Both the position numbers and the translations under genes were made by a program. Under the pieces are notes generated by a model. It saw only the letters and a program-made list of their open reading frames with translations. It made no database searches and had not been told where the DNA came from. A DNA stretch of 64,000 nucleotides from Mycolicibacterium lutetiense (lineage in GTDB: Bacteria; Actinomycetota; Actinomycetes; Mycobacteriales; Mycobacteriaceae): assembly GCF_017876775.1 (NCBI RefSeq), contig NZ_JAGIOP010000002.1:2790001-2854000 (forward strand), read 5' to 3'. Every line of letters starts with the position of its first letter. Within the stretch, counting starts at the first letter, position 1. Below are positions 1-8,305 of this stretch, in pieces.

Positions 1-204
1 CTGCTCGGTCAGCATGCCGGCGATGCGTTGCAGCTACGCGCGAACGACTATCTCAGGGCCACTTCATATTTCGCCGTCGGCGGGGTGACACAGACGATCA
101 GCGCGTGGCTGTCCGGCGAGGTCGCGCTGTCCCCCGAACAACTCATCGGCCAGTTGCGCTCGATGCTCGACGCCGTGGCCGGCATGCAACAGCCAGGGGA
201 TTGA
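1..204 (+). CDS. TetR-type regulator, C-terminal end only (5' truncated by window)
   Basis: An open frame runs in from the window edge and ends at TGA 202-204, giving about 67 residues. The helical, Leu/Ala-rich sequence with the segment TQTISAWLSGE resembles the C-terminal dimerisation domain of TetR-family regulators, where a helix of this kind precedes a final amphipathic helix. The DNA-binding half lies outside the window, so the family assignment is tentative. The next gene starts one base after the stop, so the two are probably co-transcribed. Confidence 0.5.
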   Translation: MLGQHAGDALQLRANDYLRATSYFAVGGVTQTISAWLSGEVALSPEQLIGQLRSMLDAVAGMQQPGD

Positions 205-205
205 G

Positions 206-1063
206 GTGGCCGGCCCGGTATTGCTACGTCCGAGCCCACCGCTGGCGGCCCACGTTCAGTTTTTCGGATACTGGCACAACGCGCAGGCCACGACCCATCG
301 CAGCCGTGCCCTCCCCCGCGGCGCCGCCACCGTGGTAATCGATCTCGGTTCCCGAGAGCAGGTCGATTTCTTCGTCGCCGATGCCACCACCCGCCTCGAT
401 GTCGGGACCGCTTTCATCGCCGGGGCCGGTGTGACCTCGTACGTCACCCAGATCGATCCGTCCCAAACCGTGCTGACCATCCATTTCCGTCCCGGTGGCG
501 CGTCGGCTTTCCTGCCGGCGCCGCAGGACGATCTGGAGGACCACTGTGTGGACCTGGACACGATCTGGGGTCGCGACGCATCGACCCTGCGCGCCCGACT
601 GATCGAAGTGCCCTCGGCGCGGTCGAGGGTGGCCCTGGTGGAGTCATTTCTGCTGGCGCGCATGAGATCCCGCGATCCCGCAGTCGGTGCGGTCTTGCAG
701 GCGGCCGAAGGTCGGCCTTCACTACGGGTGGCCGATGCCTGCACGCTGACGGGATTATCGGCCCGACGGCTGATCGCGGCTTTCCGGGCCGAGGTGGGTC
801 TGACCCCCAAGACCTATCTGCGGGTGCGTCGGTTCCAGGCCGCTATGAGGCTGCTGGACGCCGGAGAAGCCAGTGGTGCCCGGATCGCGGCCGATCTCGG
901 CTACTTCGACCAGGCACACCTCGTCCGGGAGTTCCGTTCGTTCACCGCCATGACGCCCACGCAGTACATGCCGCGCCGCACCTGGCTGCCGAGCCACGTC
1001 GGGATCGGGCCGCAGCGCCGGGACAAAAATATCCAAGCCCCGGGCACCGCCGAACGCGCATGA
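206..1063 (+). CDS. AraC-family transcriptional regulator
   Basis: 285 residues from a GTG start immediately after the preceding stop. The N-terminal part (about 1-140) has the loose beta-rich composition of an AraC sensor domain. Residues about 165-260 form the double helix-turn-helix: RVADACTLTGLSARRLIAAF is followed by GLTPKTYLRVRRFQAA and the second HTH IAADLGYFDQAHLVREFR, ending in the family hallmark MTPTQY. The effector cannot be read from the sequence. The methyltransferase gene begins 7 bases downstream and may be its target or a co-transcribed partner. Confidence 0.85.
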   Translation: MAGPVLLRPSPPLAAHVQFFGYWHNAQATTHRSRALPRGAATVVIDLGSREQVDFFVADATTRLDVGTAFIAGAGVTSYVTQIDPSQTVLTIHFRPGGASAFLPAPQDDLEDHCVDLDTIWGRDASTLRARLIEVPSARSRVALVESFLLARMRSRDPAVGAVLQAAEGRPSLRVADACTLTGLSARRLIAAFRAEVGLTPKTYLRVRRFQAAMRLLDAGEASGARIAADLGYFDQAHLVREFRSFTAMTPTQYMPRRTWLPSHVGIGPQRRDKNIQAPGTAERA

Positions 1064-1070
1064 TGGCGAT

Positions 1071-1907
1071 ATGACCAACTCCGGACAGCCCCCAAGTCAG
1101 GCCGTGGCCGATACCGGCACCCTGGTGGCGGCCATCCGCGCCGAGGAAACCCGCCGTCCCGACCGGCTTTTCGACGATCCGTTCGCGCAGAAGCTGGCCG
1201 GTGAAGCGGGACGGCGGATGCTCGCCGAGGCGGTGGCCGCCACCGGCGACAAATCGACCTTGCAGATCGTGGTGCGCACCCGGTACTGGGACGAGGCGCT
1301 GTTGAACGCCGTGCCGCCGGTGACGCAGGTGGTGATCCTCGCCGCGGGTCTGGATGCCCGGGCCTACCGACTGCCCTGGCCCGACGGCACAACGGTCTTC
1401 GAGCTCGACCAGCCCGCCGTGATCGCCGCCAAGGGGGACGTGCTGACCGGCGACGAACCCCGCTGCCGGCGGGTGGCCATCGGCGTCGACCTCACGCAGG
1501 ACTGGACCGATGCCTTACGGTCCAACGGCTTTGACCCGACAGTGCCTGCCGTGTGGTTGATCGAGGGCCTGCTGCAGTACCTCGATGAGGACGCCGTGCA
1601 CACGGTGTTCGAACGCGTCGACGCGTTGTCTGCACCCGGATCGGTCCTGCTCTACGACATCGTCGGCAAGACTCTGCTGGACAACGTGATGCTCGCTGCG
1701 GTCCGCGAGCAGATGGAGCGCAACGGTGCGCCGTGGCTGTTCGGTACCGACGCCCCGGAGCAACTGTGCGAACCACTGGGCTGGTCAGCGGTAGTCACCG
1801 ATGTGGCCGAGCCGGGCAACAAGTGGAACCGGTGGTTCGTCCCGGCGGTGTCGCTCGATGTCCCCGGCGTGCCGCGCGGCTACTTCGTCACCGCCACCAA
1901 GCCGTAA
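1071..1907 (+). CDS. Class I SAM-dependent methyltransferase (COG3315/TIGR00027 family)
   Basis: 278 residues from ATG 1071. The sequence fits the large mycobacterial family of putative SAM methyltransferases related to leucine carboxyl methyltransferase. N-terminal ADTGTLVAAIRAEE and RLFDDPFAQ are family signatures. The SAM-binding loop is VVILAAGLDARAYRL (about 86-100), followed by the acidic FELDQPAV that would hold the ribose hydroxyls, and WLIEGLLQYL is the later conserved strand. Members usually run near 300 residues, so this is slightly short but complete. The substrate is unknown. It is placed tandemly with the AraC gene. Confidence 0.85.
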   Translation: MTNSGQPPSQAVADTGTLVAAIRAEETRRPDRLFDDPFAQKLAGEAGRRMLAEAVAATGDKSTLQIVVRTRYWDEALLNAVPPVTQVVILAAGLDARAYRLPWPDGTTVFELDQPAVIAAKGDVLTGDEPRCRRVAIGVDLTQDWTDALRSNGFDPTVPAVWLIEGLLQYLDEDAVHTVFERVDALSAPGSVLLYDIVGKTLLDNVMLAAVREQMERNGAPWLFGTDAPEQLCEPLGWSAVVTDVAEPGNKWNRWFVPAVSLDVPGVPRGYFVTATKP

Positions 1908-1916
1908 CCGGACTGA

Positions 1917-2498
1917 CTACCGCCCGGCGCCCACCGGCGGACGTCTGTCGGCGGCAGTCTTGGGCGCCGCCTGCAAGTCGTTATCAGCGAATTCCTTGGT
2001 CCAACAAGCGAATTCCAGCGTGATTCCGTCCGGGTCGAGGAAGTAGAACGACCGGACGTAGACACCGGGGTGCACCGTGGCCGACGCCTGCATCGGGCTG
2101 TCGTCGTGGTTGAGCACCGGCCCGACGCGAACCCCCTTGGCCTTGAGCTTCTGCCGGTATTCGTCGAACTTCTCGGCGGGCACATGCAGGGCGATGTGGT
2201 TCAGCGAACCGGTGGCGCTGACGAATTCGCCGATGCCGGGAATGGCGGCCGGGGCCGAAATCCCGGGCACCCCGTCGGGGGCGTCGCGGAACCAGAAGAA
2301 TGCGATGCAGTCCCCGCTACCCGCATCGAAGAAGAAGTGCTGCCCCATGTCGCCGGGCAGATCCAGCGATTTGATCAGGGGCATGCCGAGCACATTGGTG
2401 TAGAAGTCGACTGTGCGCGCCATGTCCGCGCACACCAGTGCCACATGGTTGATTCCGCCGAACTCGAACTCCGAGTTGGGGTTGTTGGGCTTGATCAC
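1917..2498 (-). CDS. VOC-family (glyoxalase/dioxygenase fold) protein, Rv0274-like
   Basis: 193 residues from GTG 2498. This start is preferred over the upstream in-frame ATG 2561 because a GGAGG at 2508-2512 sits 9 bases before it, and the longer version would place coding sequence across a perfect inverted repeat. Residues about 14-140 hold the vicinal-oxygen-chelate fold: GGINHVALVCADMART, then LNHIALHVPAEKFDEY in the second half, with FYFLDPDGITLEFACW near the end, supplying His and Glu metal ligands. The substrate is unknown. It is divergent from a TetR gene in the arrangement I recall for Rv0274/Rv0273c. Confidence 0.8.
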   Translation of the reverse strand: MIKPNNPNSEFEFGGINHVALVCADMARTVDFYTNVLGMPLIKSLDLPGDMGQHFFFDAGSGDCIAFFWFRDAPDGVPGISAPAAIPGIGEFVSATGSLNHIALHVPAEKFDEYRQKLKAKGVRVGPVLNHDDSPMQASATVHPGVYVRSFYFLDPDGITLEFACWTKEFADNDLQAAPKTAADRRPPVGAGR

Positions 2499-2546
2499 GT
2501 CGATAAACCTCCGGGGCGAATACACCAAGGACTGGCGCAGCTGCGA

Positions 2547-2572
2547 ATCTGAATCTAACATCAGATTCAGAT
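2547..2572. promoter_or_regulatory. Perfect 10-bp inverted repeat, probable TetR operator
   Basis: ATCTGAATCT and AGATTCAGAT are exact reverse complements separated by 6 bases (AACATC). The element lies in the divergent gap between the VOC gene and the TetR-hydrolase-dehydrogenase operon, upstream of both chosen starts. Length and symmetry suit a TetR dimer, so the neighbouring TetR is the natural candidate ligand. This is inferred from position only. Confidence 0.65.
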
Positions 2573-2623
2573 GTGATCAATGGCCGTGCCGGTTGTCCTG
2601 GCCCGCCGGGAGTGAGGAAATCT

Positions 2624-3253
2624 GTGACCGTCAGCCCCCGCACCCCCTTGCCAACCGCACGAGGCCGCCAGACCCAGGCGGCGATCGACAGCGCGGCCCG
2701 CACGGTGATCGCCCGCAAGGGCATCCTGGCCACCACGATCTCCGATATCGCCTCCGAGGCAGGCCGGTCGGCCGCGTCGTTCTACAACTACTACGCCTCC
2801 AAAGAAGCCATGGTGCGCGAATGGGCCCTGCGCTTCCGCAACGAGGCCCGCGAACGCGCACTTCCGGCGACCGGACCGAACCTGACCAACCGGGAGCGCT
2901 GCCACCAGGCGGCCTCCGCGCACTGGATGACCTACCGGCACCGCCTGGCCGAGATCATCAGCGTGTCCCAGATGGCGATGATCGACGACGACTTCGCCGA
3001 ATACTGGGACGAAATCTGCCGGCTACCGATCGCCATGATCACCGAGATGATCAAACATGCTCAGCAGCAAGGATTCTGCCCTGACGACGACGCCCACCTC
3101 ACCGCCGTCGCGTTGGTTTCGATGCTCAACCAGTTCTGCTATGTCCAACTGTCCGGCGGCCGAGACGCCGCCGCCGACGACGACGCCTGCATCACCACCC
3201 TGTCCAACGTGTTCTATCGGACCATCTACCACGAGGAGATCCCGCGTTCATGA
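2624..3253 (+). CDS. TetR-family regulator, Rv0273c-like
   Basis: 209 residues from GTG 2624, chosen because GAGG lies 6 bases upstream. Earlier in-frame GTG codons at 2573 and 2612 would add an unstructured tail. Residues about 12-58 form the TetR helix-turn-helix: AIDSAARTVIARKGILATTI, SDIASEAGRSAASFYNYY, ASKEAMV. The rest is a helical ligand domain. Its stop overlaps the start of the hydrolase by ATGA, so it heads an operon and probably regulates itself and the divergent VOC gene through the repeat at 2547-2572. Confidence 0.85.
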   Translation: MTVSPRTPLPTARGRQTQAAIDSAARTVIARKGILATTISDIASEAGRSAASFYNYYASKEAMVREWALRFRNEARERALPATGPNLTNRERCHQAASAHWMTYRHRLAEIISVSQMAMIDDDFAEYWDEICRLPIAMITEMIKHAQQQGFCPDDDAHLTAVALVSMLNQFCYVQLSGGRDAAADDDACITTLSNVFYRTIYHEEIPRS

Positions 3254-4377
3254 GTACAGCGTCACCGGAGGTGGTCCGCGAGTTCATCGGGCTGGAATCC
3301 CCCACGGCCCAGCGCGCCGGCGCCGGCGGGTACCCGTGCCAGGGCCTCTACTACCGTCGTGCCGGCCACAAACCCACAGTGGCCGTGATCGCCACGCATT
3401 ACCAGATCGACTTCTCCGAGCACTACATCGCCGACTACCTGGCGAGCAGGGGCGTCGGCTTCCTCGGCTGGAACACCCGGTTCCGCGGCTTCGAGAGCAG
3501 CTTCCTGCTCGACCATGCCCTGGTCGACATCGGCGTAGGGATGCGCTGGCTGCGCGAGGTTCAGGGAATCGAAACCGTTGTGCTGCTGGGTAACTCCGGT
3601 GGCGGATCACTGATGGCGGCCTATCAGTCCCAAGCCGTCGAGCCGAATGTCCAGCCGCTGGAGGGCATGCGGCCGGCGACGGGCCTGACCGAACTGCTGC
3701 CCGCCGACGGGTATGTGGCCAGCGCGGCCCACCCGGGCCGCCCGGAGGTGCTGACCGCTTGGATGGACGCCTCCGTCGTCGACGAGAACGACGCCGTTGC
3801 CAGCGACCCCGAACTGGACCTGTTCGACGAGCGCAACCCGGCACCTTATTCGGCCGAGTTCGTGGCGCGATACCGCGCCGCGCAGGTCGCGCGCAACGAG
3901 AAGATCACCGACTGGGCCGAGAGCGAGCTCAAAAGAGTTCAGGCGGCCGGATATTCAGATCGCCCCTTCACCGTCATGCGCACGTGGGCCGACCCGCGGA
4001 TGGTCGATCCGACGATCGAGCCGACCAACAGGCACGCCAACCTCTGCTATGCCGGGGTACCGATCAAGGCCAACCGGTCCGCCCGGGGCATCGCCGCGGC
4101 CACCACCGTGCGGAACTGGATCGGCATGTGGAGCCTGCGCCACGCCCAGACCCGGGCCGAGCCACACCTGGCCCGGATCACCTGCCCGGCGCTGGTGATC
4201 AACGCCGGCCAGGACACCGGCGTGTACCCGTCCGATGCCCGACGCATTCACGACGCACTGGCGAGCACCGACAAGGCACAGTGCTCGATCGACACCGACC
4301 ATTACTTCACCACTTCCGGCGCCCGCGACGAGCAGGCCGATACCATCGCCGGATGGATCGCGAAACGGTGGCCGTGA
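3250..4377 (+). CDS. Alpha/beta-fold hydrolase, Rv0272c-like
   Basis: 375 residues from ATG 3250, overlapping the TetR stop by 4 bases. The nucleophile elbow is LLGNSGGGSL (Ser near residue 116), following a central strand. LVINAGQDTGVYPSDA near 315-330 fits the acid-bearing strand and DTDHYFTT near 350 contains the likely catalytic His. No signal peptide is seen, so it is cytoplasmic. Large polar inserts separate the core strands, which leaves the substrate open. Operon context with a 2-hydroxyacid dehydrogenase suggests ester or lactone opening before oxidation, which is inference. Confidence 0.75.
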   Translation: MSTASPEVVREFIGLESPTAQRAGAGGYPCQGLYYRRAGHKPTVAVIATHYQIDFSEHYIADYLASRGVGFLGWNTRFRGFESSFLLDHALVDIGVGMRWLREVQGIETVVLLGNSGGGSLMAAYQSQAVEPNVQPLEGMRPATGLTELLPADGYVASAAHPGRPEVLTAWMDASVVDENDAVASDPELDLFDERNPAPYSAEFVARYRAAQVARNEKITDWAESELKRVQAAGYSDRPFTVMRTWADPRMVDPTIEPTNRHANLCYAGVPIKANRSARGIAAATTVRNWIGMWSLRHAQTRAEPHLARITCPALVINAGQDTGVYPSDARRIHDALASTDKAQCSIDTDHYFTTSGARDEQADTIAGWIAKRWP

Positions 4378-5342
4378 ACCCCAGCCCGATCCGGGTCCTC
4401 GCACACTTCACCCCAGGCGAGAAGGTTCTGAATTTTCTTGCTCCCCAACAGGACTGGCTCGACGTGAGGTTCTGCGCGGAGGACGACGACACCACCTTCT
4501 ACCGCGAGCTTCCGACTGCCGAGGTGCTCTGGCACGTACTGCGGCCGGTATCCGGCGACGACCTGCAGCGGGGGTTGCGGCTGCGGCTGGTGCACAAACT
4601 GGGCGCCGGGGTGAACACCATCGACGTCGACACCGCCAGTCAACTGGGCATCCTGGTGGCCAACATGCCCGGGGCCAACGCCCCTTCGGTAGCCGAGGGC
4701 ACCGTGCTGCTGATGCTGGCCGCGCTGCGCCGATTGCCCGAGCTCGACCGCGCCACGCGGGACGGCAAAGGCTGGCCGTCGGATCACAGCCTGGGCGAGA
4801 CCGTCCGTGACATCAGCGGTTGCACGGTGGGCCTTCTCGGCTACGGCAACATCGCCAAGCGAGTCGAGAAGATCGTCATCGCCATGGGCGCCGAACCGCC
4901 ACAGGTGGTGCACACCAGCACCCGCGACACCGGTCACCCACGGTGGCGCAGTCTGCCGGACCTGTTGGCCGCCAGCGATATCGTCTCGCTCCATCTCCCA
5001 CTGACCGATGCCACCCGGGGCCTGCTCGACCAGAAAGCCCTGGCGTCGATGAAGCCCGGCGCGGTCGTCGTCAACACCGCGCGCGGTCCGATCATCGACG
5101 AGCCGGCACTGGTGGAAGCGCTGCGCACCGGGCAGCTGGCCGCGGCCGGGCTGGATGTGTTCGCCGAAGAGCCGGTCCCGCCCGGCAACCCTCTGCTGGA
5201 GCTCCCCAATGTGGTGCTGACGCCCCACGTCACCTGGTACACGGCCGACACCATGCGGCGGTATCTGACCATGGCGGTGGACAACTGCCGGCGCATTCGT
5301 GATGGTGAACCGTTGGCCCACGTAGTTAACGGGGTGAGATAG
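4374..5342 (+). CDS. D-isomer-specific 2-hydroxyacid dehydrogenase, NAD(P)-dependent
   Basis: 322 residues from GTG 4374, overlapping the hydrolase stop (GTGA). The Rossmann motif is GLLGYGNIAKRV (about 153-164). Catalytic Arg sits in VVNTARGPIID (about 235), the Glu in DVFAEEPVP, and the His in LTPHVTWYT (about 284). This is the complete D-2-hydroxyacid dehydrogenase triad. The N-terminal substrate domain contains LVHKLGAGVNTIDVDTA, typical of phosphoglycerate or hydroxypyruvate dehydrogenase relatives. Substrate is unassigned. As I recall it, the M. tuberculosis block lacks this gene between Rv0272c and fadE6, so it may be a lineage-specific insertion. Confidence 0.85.
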   Translation: MNPSPIRVLAHFTPGEKVLNFLAPQQDWLDVRFCAEDDDTTFYRELPTAEVLWHVLRPVSGDDLQRGLRLRLVHKLGAGVNTIDVDTASQLGILVANMPGANAPSVAEGTVLLMLAALRRLPELDRATRDGKGWPSDHSLGETVRDISGCTVGLLGYGNIAKRVEKIVIAMGAEPPQVVHTSTRDTGHPRWRSLPDLLAASDIVSLHLPLTDATRGLLDQKALASMKPGAVVVNTARGPIIDEPALVEALRTGQLAAAGLDVFAEEPVPPGNPLLELPNVVLTPHVTWYTADTMRRYLTMAVDNCRRIRDGEPLAHVVNGVR

Positions 5343-5427
5343 GCCGCCGGAGTGGCGCCGGTCACGCCGGGGTACCCTCGGCCCAACCGACCGGTTAATA
5401 GAGTGATGCCCCGGATGGAGGAACCGC

Positions 5428-7623
5428 ATGCCCATTGCGATCACGTCTGAGCACAGCGACCTGGCCGACTCGGTCCGGTCCCTGGTGACGAGGGTGGCGC
5501 CCTCGGAGGTGCTGCACGAAGCACTCGAGACTCCGATCCCAAACCCCCCGCCGTACTGGAAAGCCGCGGCCGAGCAGGGGCTGCAGGGCGTCCACCTCTC
5601 GGAATCCGTTGGTGGGCAAGGCTTCGGCATCCTGGAATTGGCCATCACACTGGCCGAGTTCGGCTACGGCGCGGTCCCCGGGCCCTTCGTCCCTTCGGCG
5701 ATCGCCAGCGCGCTGATCTCGGCAGGCAACCCCGAGGCCAAGATCCTCGGTGGCCTGGCCTCGGGCGAGACCATCGCGGCCTACGCCATCGACTCCGGCC
5801 TGACCGCGACCCGCCACGGTGACGGCCTGGTCGTCCGCGGCGAGGCCCGGGCGGTACCCGCCGCGGCACAGGCATCGATCCTCGTGCTCCCGGTCGCGAT
5901 CGAGTCCGGCGTCCAATGGGTGGTGCTGGACGCCGCCCAGCTCGAGATCGAGCCCGTGCGCAGCGTGGATCCATTGCGCCCGCTGGCCCACGTGCGGGCC
6001 AACGCCGTCGAGGTCGAAGCCGACCGGGTGCTGTCCGACCTGAGCCGCACCCACGCCAGGGCACTGATCACGACACTGCTGTCGGCCGAGGCGATCGGTG
6101 TTGCGCGCTGGGCCACCGATACCGCCACCGCGTACGCGAAGATCCGCGAACAGTTCGGCAGGCCGATCGGCCAGTTCCAGGCGATCAAGCACAAGTGCGC
6201 CGGGATGATCGCCGACACCGAGCGGGCTACCGCCGCCGTCTGGGACGCCGCCCGGTCTTTGGACGATGCTCAGGAAGACCCCTCGGCGACAACCCATTTC
6301 GAGTTCGCTGCGGCGGTGGCCGCCACCCTGGCACCCGCTGCCGCACAGCACACCGCCCAGGACTGCATCCAGGTACACGGCGGGATCGGGTTCACCTGGG
6401 AACACGACACCAACGTCTACTACCGACGGGCGCTCGTCCTGGCGGCCTGCTTCGGCCGGGCCTCGGACTACCCGCAGTTGGTTGTCGATACCGCGACCGC
6501 CACCGGGATGCGCCCGGTAGATATCGACCTCGATCCCGACACCGAGAAGCTGCGTGACGAGATCCGCGCGGAAGTCGCTGCGCTGAAAGAGATCCCGAGC
6601 GGTACCGAACGCAATACCGCGATCGCCGAGGGCGGCTGGGTGCAGCCACACCTGCCCAAGCCGTGGGGCCGCGCGTCCGAGCCGATCGAGCAGATCATCA
6701 TCGCCCAGGAATTCAGCAGCGGCCGAGTGCGGCGCCCACAGATGGGTATCGCCTCCTGGATCATCCCGTCGATCGTGGCGTTCGGCACCGATGAGCAGAA
6801 GCAGCGGTTCCTGTCACCGACGTTCCGCGGCGAAATGATCTGGTGTCAGCTGTTTTCCGAACCGGGTGCGGGTTCGGACCTGGCCAGCCTGACCACGAAG
6901 GCCACCAAGGTCGACGGTGGCTGGCGCATCACCGGGCAGAAGATCTGGACGACGGGCGCTCAGTACTCGGCGTGGGGCGCCCTGCTGGCGAGAACGAACT
7001 CGAGCGCACCGAAGCACAATGGCATCACCTACTTCCTGCTGGACATGAAAGCTCCCGGTGTCGAGGTGAAGCCGCTGCGCGAGCTGACCGGCAACGCGAT
7101 GTTCAACACCGTGTTCATCGACGACGTGTTCGTGCCCGACAGCATGGTGCTCGGGGAGGTCGACCGCGGCTGGGAAGTCAGCCGCAACACCCTGACCAAC
7201 GAGCGGGTGTCGATCGGCAGCAGCGAGCCGCCGTTCTTGGCCAACCTCGAGCAGTTCGTGGCCTTCCTCGGTGCGGGCCAGTTCGACCAGATCGACCAGA
7301 ATCGCGCGGGCCAGCTGATCGCCGAAGGACACGCCGCCCGGGTGCTCAACCTGCGGTCCACCCTGCTGACATTGGCCGGCGGCGATGCCATGCCGGCCGC
7401 GGCGATCTCCAAACTGTTGTCGATGAAAACCGGTCAGGGCTATGCGGAGTTCGCGGTGGCGACCTTCGGCACCGACGGGGCGATCGGGGATCCCGAGCAG
7501 GAATTCGGCCGGTGGGCCGAGTACCTGCTGGCCAGCCGCGCCACCACGATCTACGGCGGTACCACCGAGGTTCAGCTCAACATCATCGCCGAACGCCTAC
7601 TGGGCCTGCCCCGCGATCCGTAA
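5428..7623 (+). CDS. fadE6: Fused two-domain acyl-CoA dehydrogenase, FadE6-like
   Basis: 731 residues, about twice a normal acyl-CoA dehydrogenase, and the same length I recall for M. tuberculosis FadE6 (Rv0271c). Residues about 1-350 form one divergent domain (EQFGRPIGQFQAIKH and CIQVHGGIGFTWE are ACAD landmarks). About 365-731 form a second, more canonical domain with the FAD-binding CQLFSEPGAGSDLA and WRITGQKIWTT segments, and the end IYGGTTEVQLNIIAERLLG. It should introduce a C2-C3 double bond in an acyl-CoA using FAD. SD GGAGGA precedes ATG 5428. The fused halves may replace the hetero-oligomers formed by split FadE pairs. Confidence 0.85.
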   Translation: MPIAITSEHSDLADSVRSLVTRVAPSEVLHEALETPIPNPPPYWKAAAEQGLQGVHLSESVGGQGFGILELAITLAEFGYGAVPGPFVPSAIASALISAGNPEAKILGGLASGETIAAYAIDSGLTATRHGDGLVVRGEARAVPAAAQASILVLPVAIESGVQWVVLDAAQLEIEPVRSVDPLRPLAHVRANAVEVEADRVLSDLSRTHARALITTLLSAEAIGVARWATDTATAYAKIREQFGRPIGQFQAIKHKCAGMIADTERATAAVWDAARSLDDAQEDPSATTHFEFAAAVAATLAPAAAQHTAQDCIQVHGGIGFTWEHDTNVYYRRALVLAACFGRASDYPQLVVDTATATGMRPVDIDLDPDTEKLRDEIRAEVAALKEIPSGTERNTAIAEGGWVQPHLPKPWGRASEPIEQIIIAQEFSSGRVRRPQMGIASWIIPSIVAFGTDEQKQRFLSPTFRGEMIWCQLFSEPGAGSDLASLTTKATKVDGGWRITGQKIWTTGAQYSAWGALLARTNSSAPKHNGITYFLLDMKAPGVEVKPLRELTGNAMFNTVFIDDVFVPDSMVLGEVDRGWEVSRNTLTNERVSIGSSEPPFLANLEQFVAFLGAGQFDQIDQNRAGQLIAEGHAARVLNLRSTLLTLAGGDAMPAAAISKLLSMKTGQGYAEFAVATFGTDGAIGDPEQEFGRWAEYLLASRATTIYGGTTEVQLNIIAERLLGLPRDP

Positions 7624-7688
7624 CGTTCTCCGCGGTGTCAGGCGTACCGTCGAAATAGGCGGCTACCAGAAACGGTTGACACTCAACG

Positions 7689-7976
7689 ATGAGCACGTCA
7701 CGACTACGCATTCTGCGCCCGATGCTGTTGGGCGCAGTGGCGCTGTCGGTCGTCATCGCGCCGACCGCCGGGTGGGGACAGGTCTCCGCGGGGCCCACCG
7801 AGATCCAGGCCGACCCATGTGTGAACGGCGTGATCCCGTGGAACCCCTACGTGGTGAACTGCAATCTGCAGCCCAGGCCACCCCGGATACGCGGGTCCGC
7901 GCCCGATGCCGGCGCCATCATTGCCTGCCGAGACCGCCCGGGCTGCCTGGCCTGGTACATCAACGGCCCGCCATGA
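7689..7976 (+). CDS. Small secreted protein, unknown function
   Basis: 95 residues. MSTSRLRILRPMLLGAVALS is a basic n-region followed by a hydrophobic h-region, with a plausible signal peptidase site after about residue 34 (VSA). The mature part of about 60 residues contains four Cys (PCVNG, VNCNL, IACRD, GCLAW), consistent with two disulfides outside the cell. No family is recognised. It stands alone between fadE6 and a small membrane protein gene. Confidence 0.6.
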   Translation: MSTSRLRILRPMLLGAVALSVVIAPTAGWGQVSAGPTEIQADPCVNGVIPWNPYVVNCNLQPRPPRIRGSAPDAGAIIACRDRPGCLAWYINGPP

Positions 7977-7993
7977 CCAGGTGAGCTGAAGCC

Positions 7994-8305
7994 ATGGGTA
8001 GCGACGAGGACGATGTCGAAAAGCGTTGGCACGACCCGGAGATGTTCCGCTCGGCGGTGGGTTACGTGGTCGCCGTCGTCGCCGTTGCCGGCTTGGCGCT
8101 GACGTTCTACGCCTTTGATCACTCCGTGCTCTCGGCGACGCTGGTTCCCACGATCATGTTCGTCGGCGGGCTCGGGGCTTTCATCCGGACCTATCAGGTG
8201 TGGAAAGCCGAGGGCACCTGGCCGATCTGGCACGGCGCAGGCTGGTTCCTGCTGGCGGCGTCGTTGATGTGCCTGGCTGTACCGGGTTCAGCGATGCTCT
8301 CCTGA
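7994..8305 (+). CDS. Small membrane protein with three predicted helices
   Basis: 103 residues from ATG 7994. After a polar, acidic N-terminus (SDEDDVEKRWHD) there are three hydrophobic stretches at about 21-42, 49-65 and 79-100, separated by a short basic/aromatic turn (RTYQVWKAEGTW). It is an inner-membrane protein of unknown function. Its 3' end overlaps the convergent SDR gene by 18 bases. Confidence 0.6.
   Translation: MGSDEDDVEKRWHDPEMFRSAVGYVVAVVAVAGLALTFYAFDHSVLSATLVPTIMFVGGLGAFIRTYQVWKAEGTWPIWHGAGWFLLAASLMCLAVPGSAMLS

Noticed and set aside
4302..5648. Long open frame of 448 codons on the minus strand across the dehydrogenase and FadE genes
   Set aside because: It is antisense to clearly conserved enzymes. 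High third-position GC keeps antisense frames open, and its protein shows no family motifs.
7562..7620. YGGT instead of the YEGT of classic acyl-CoA dehydrogenases, read as loss of the catalytic Glu
   Set aside because: Several ACAD subfamilies place the catalytic Glu elsewhere, so the motif alone does not show inactivity. The same holds for the dehydrogenase at 26-27 kb.
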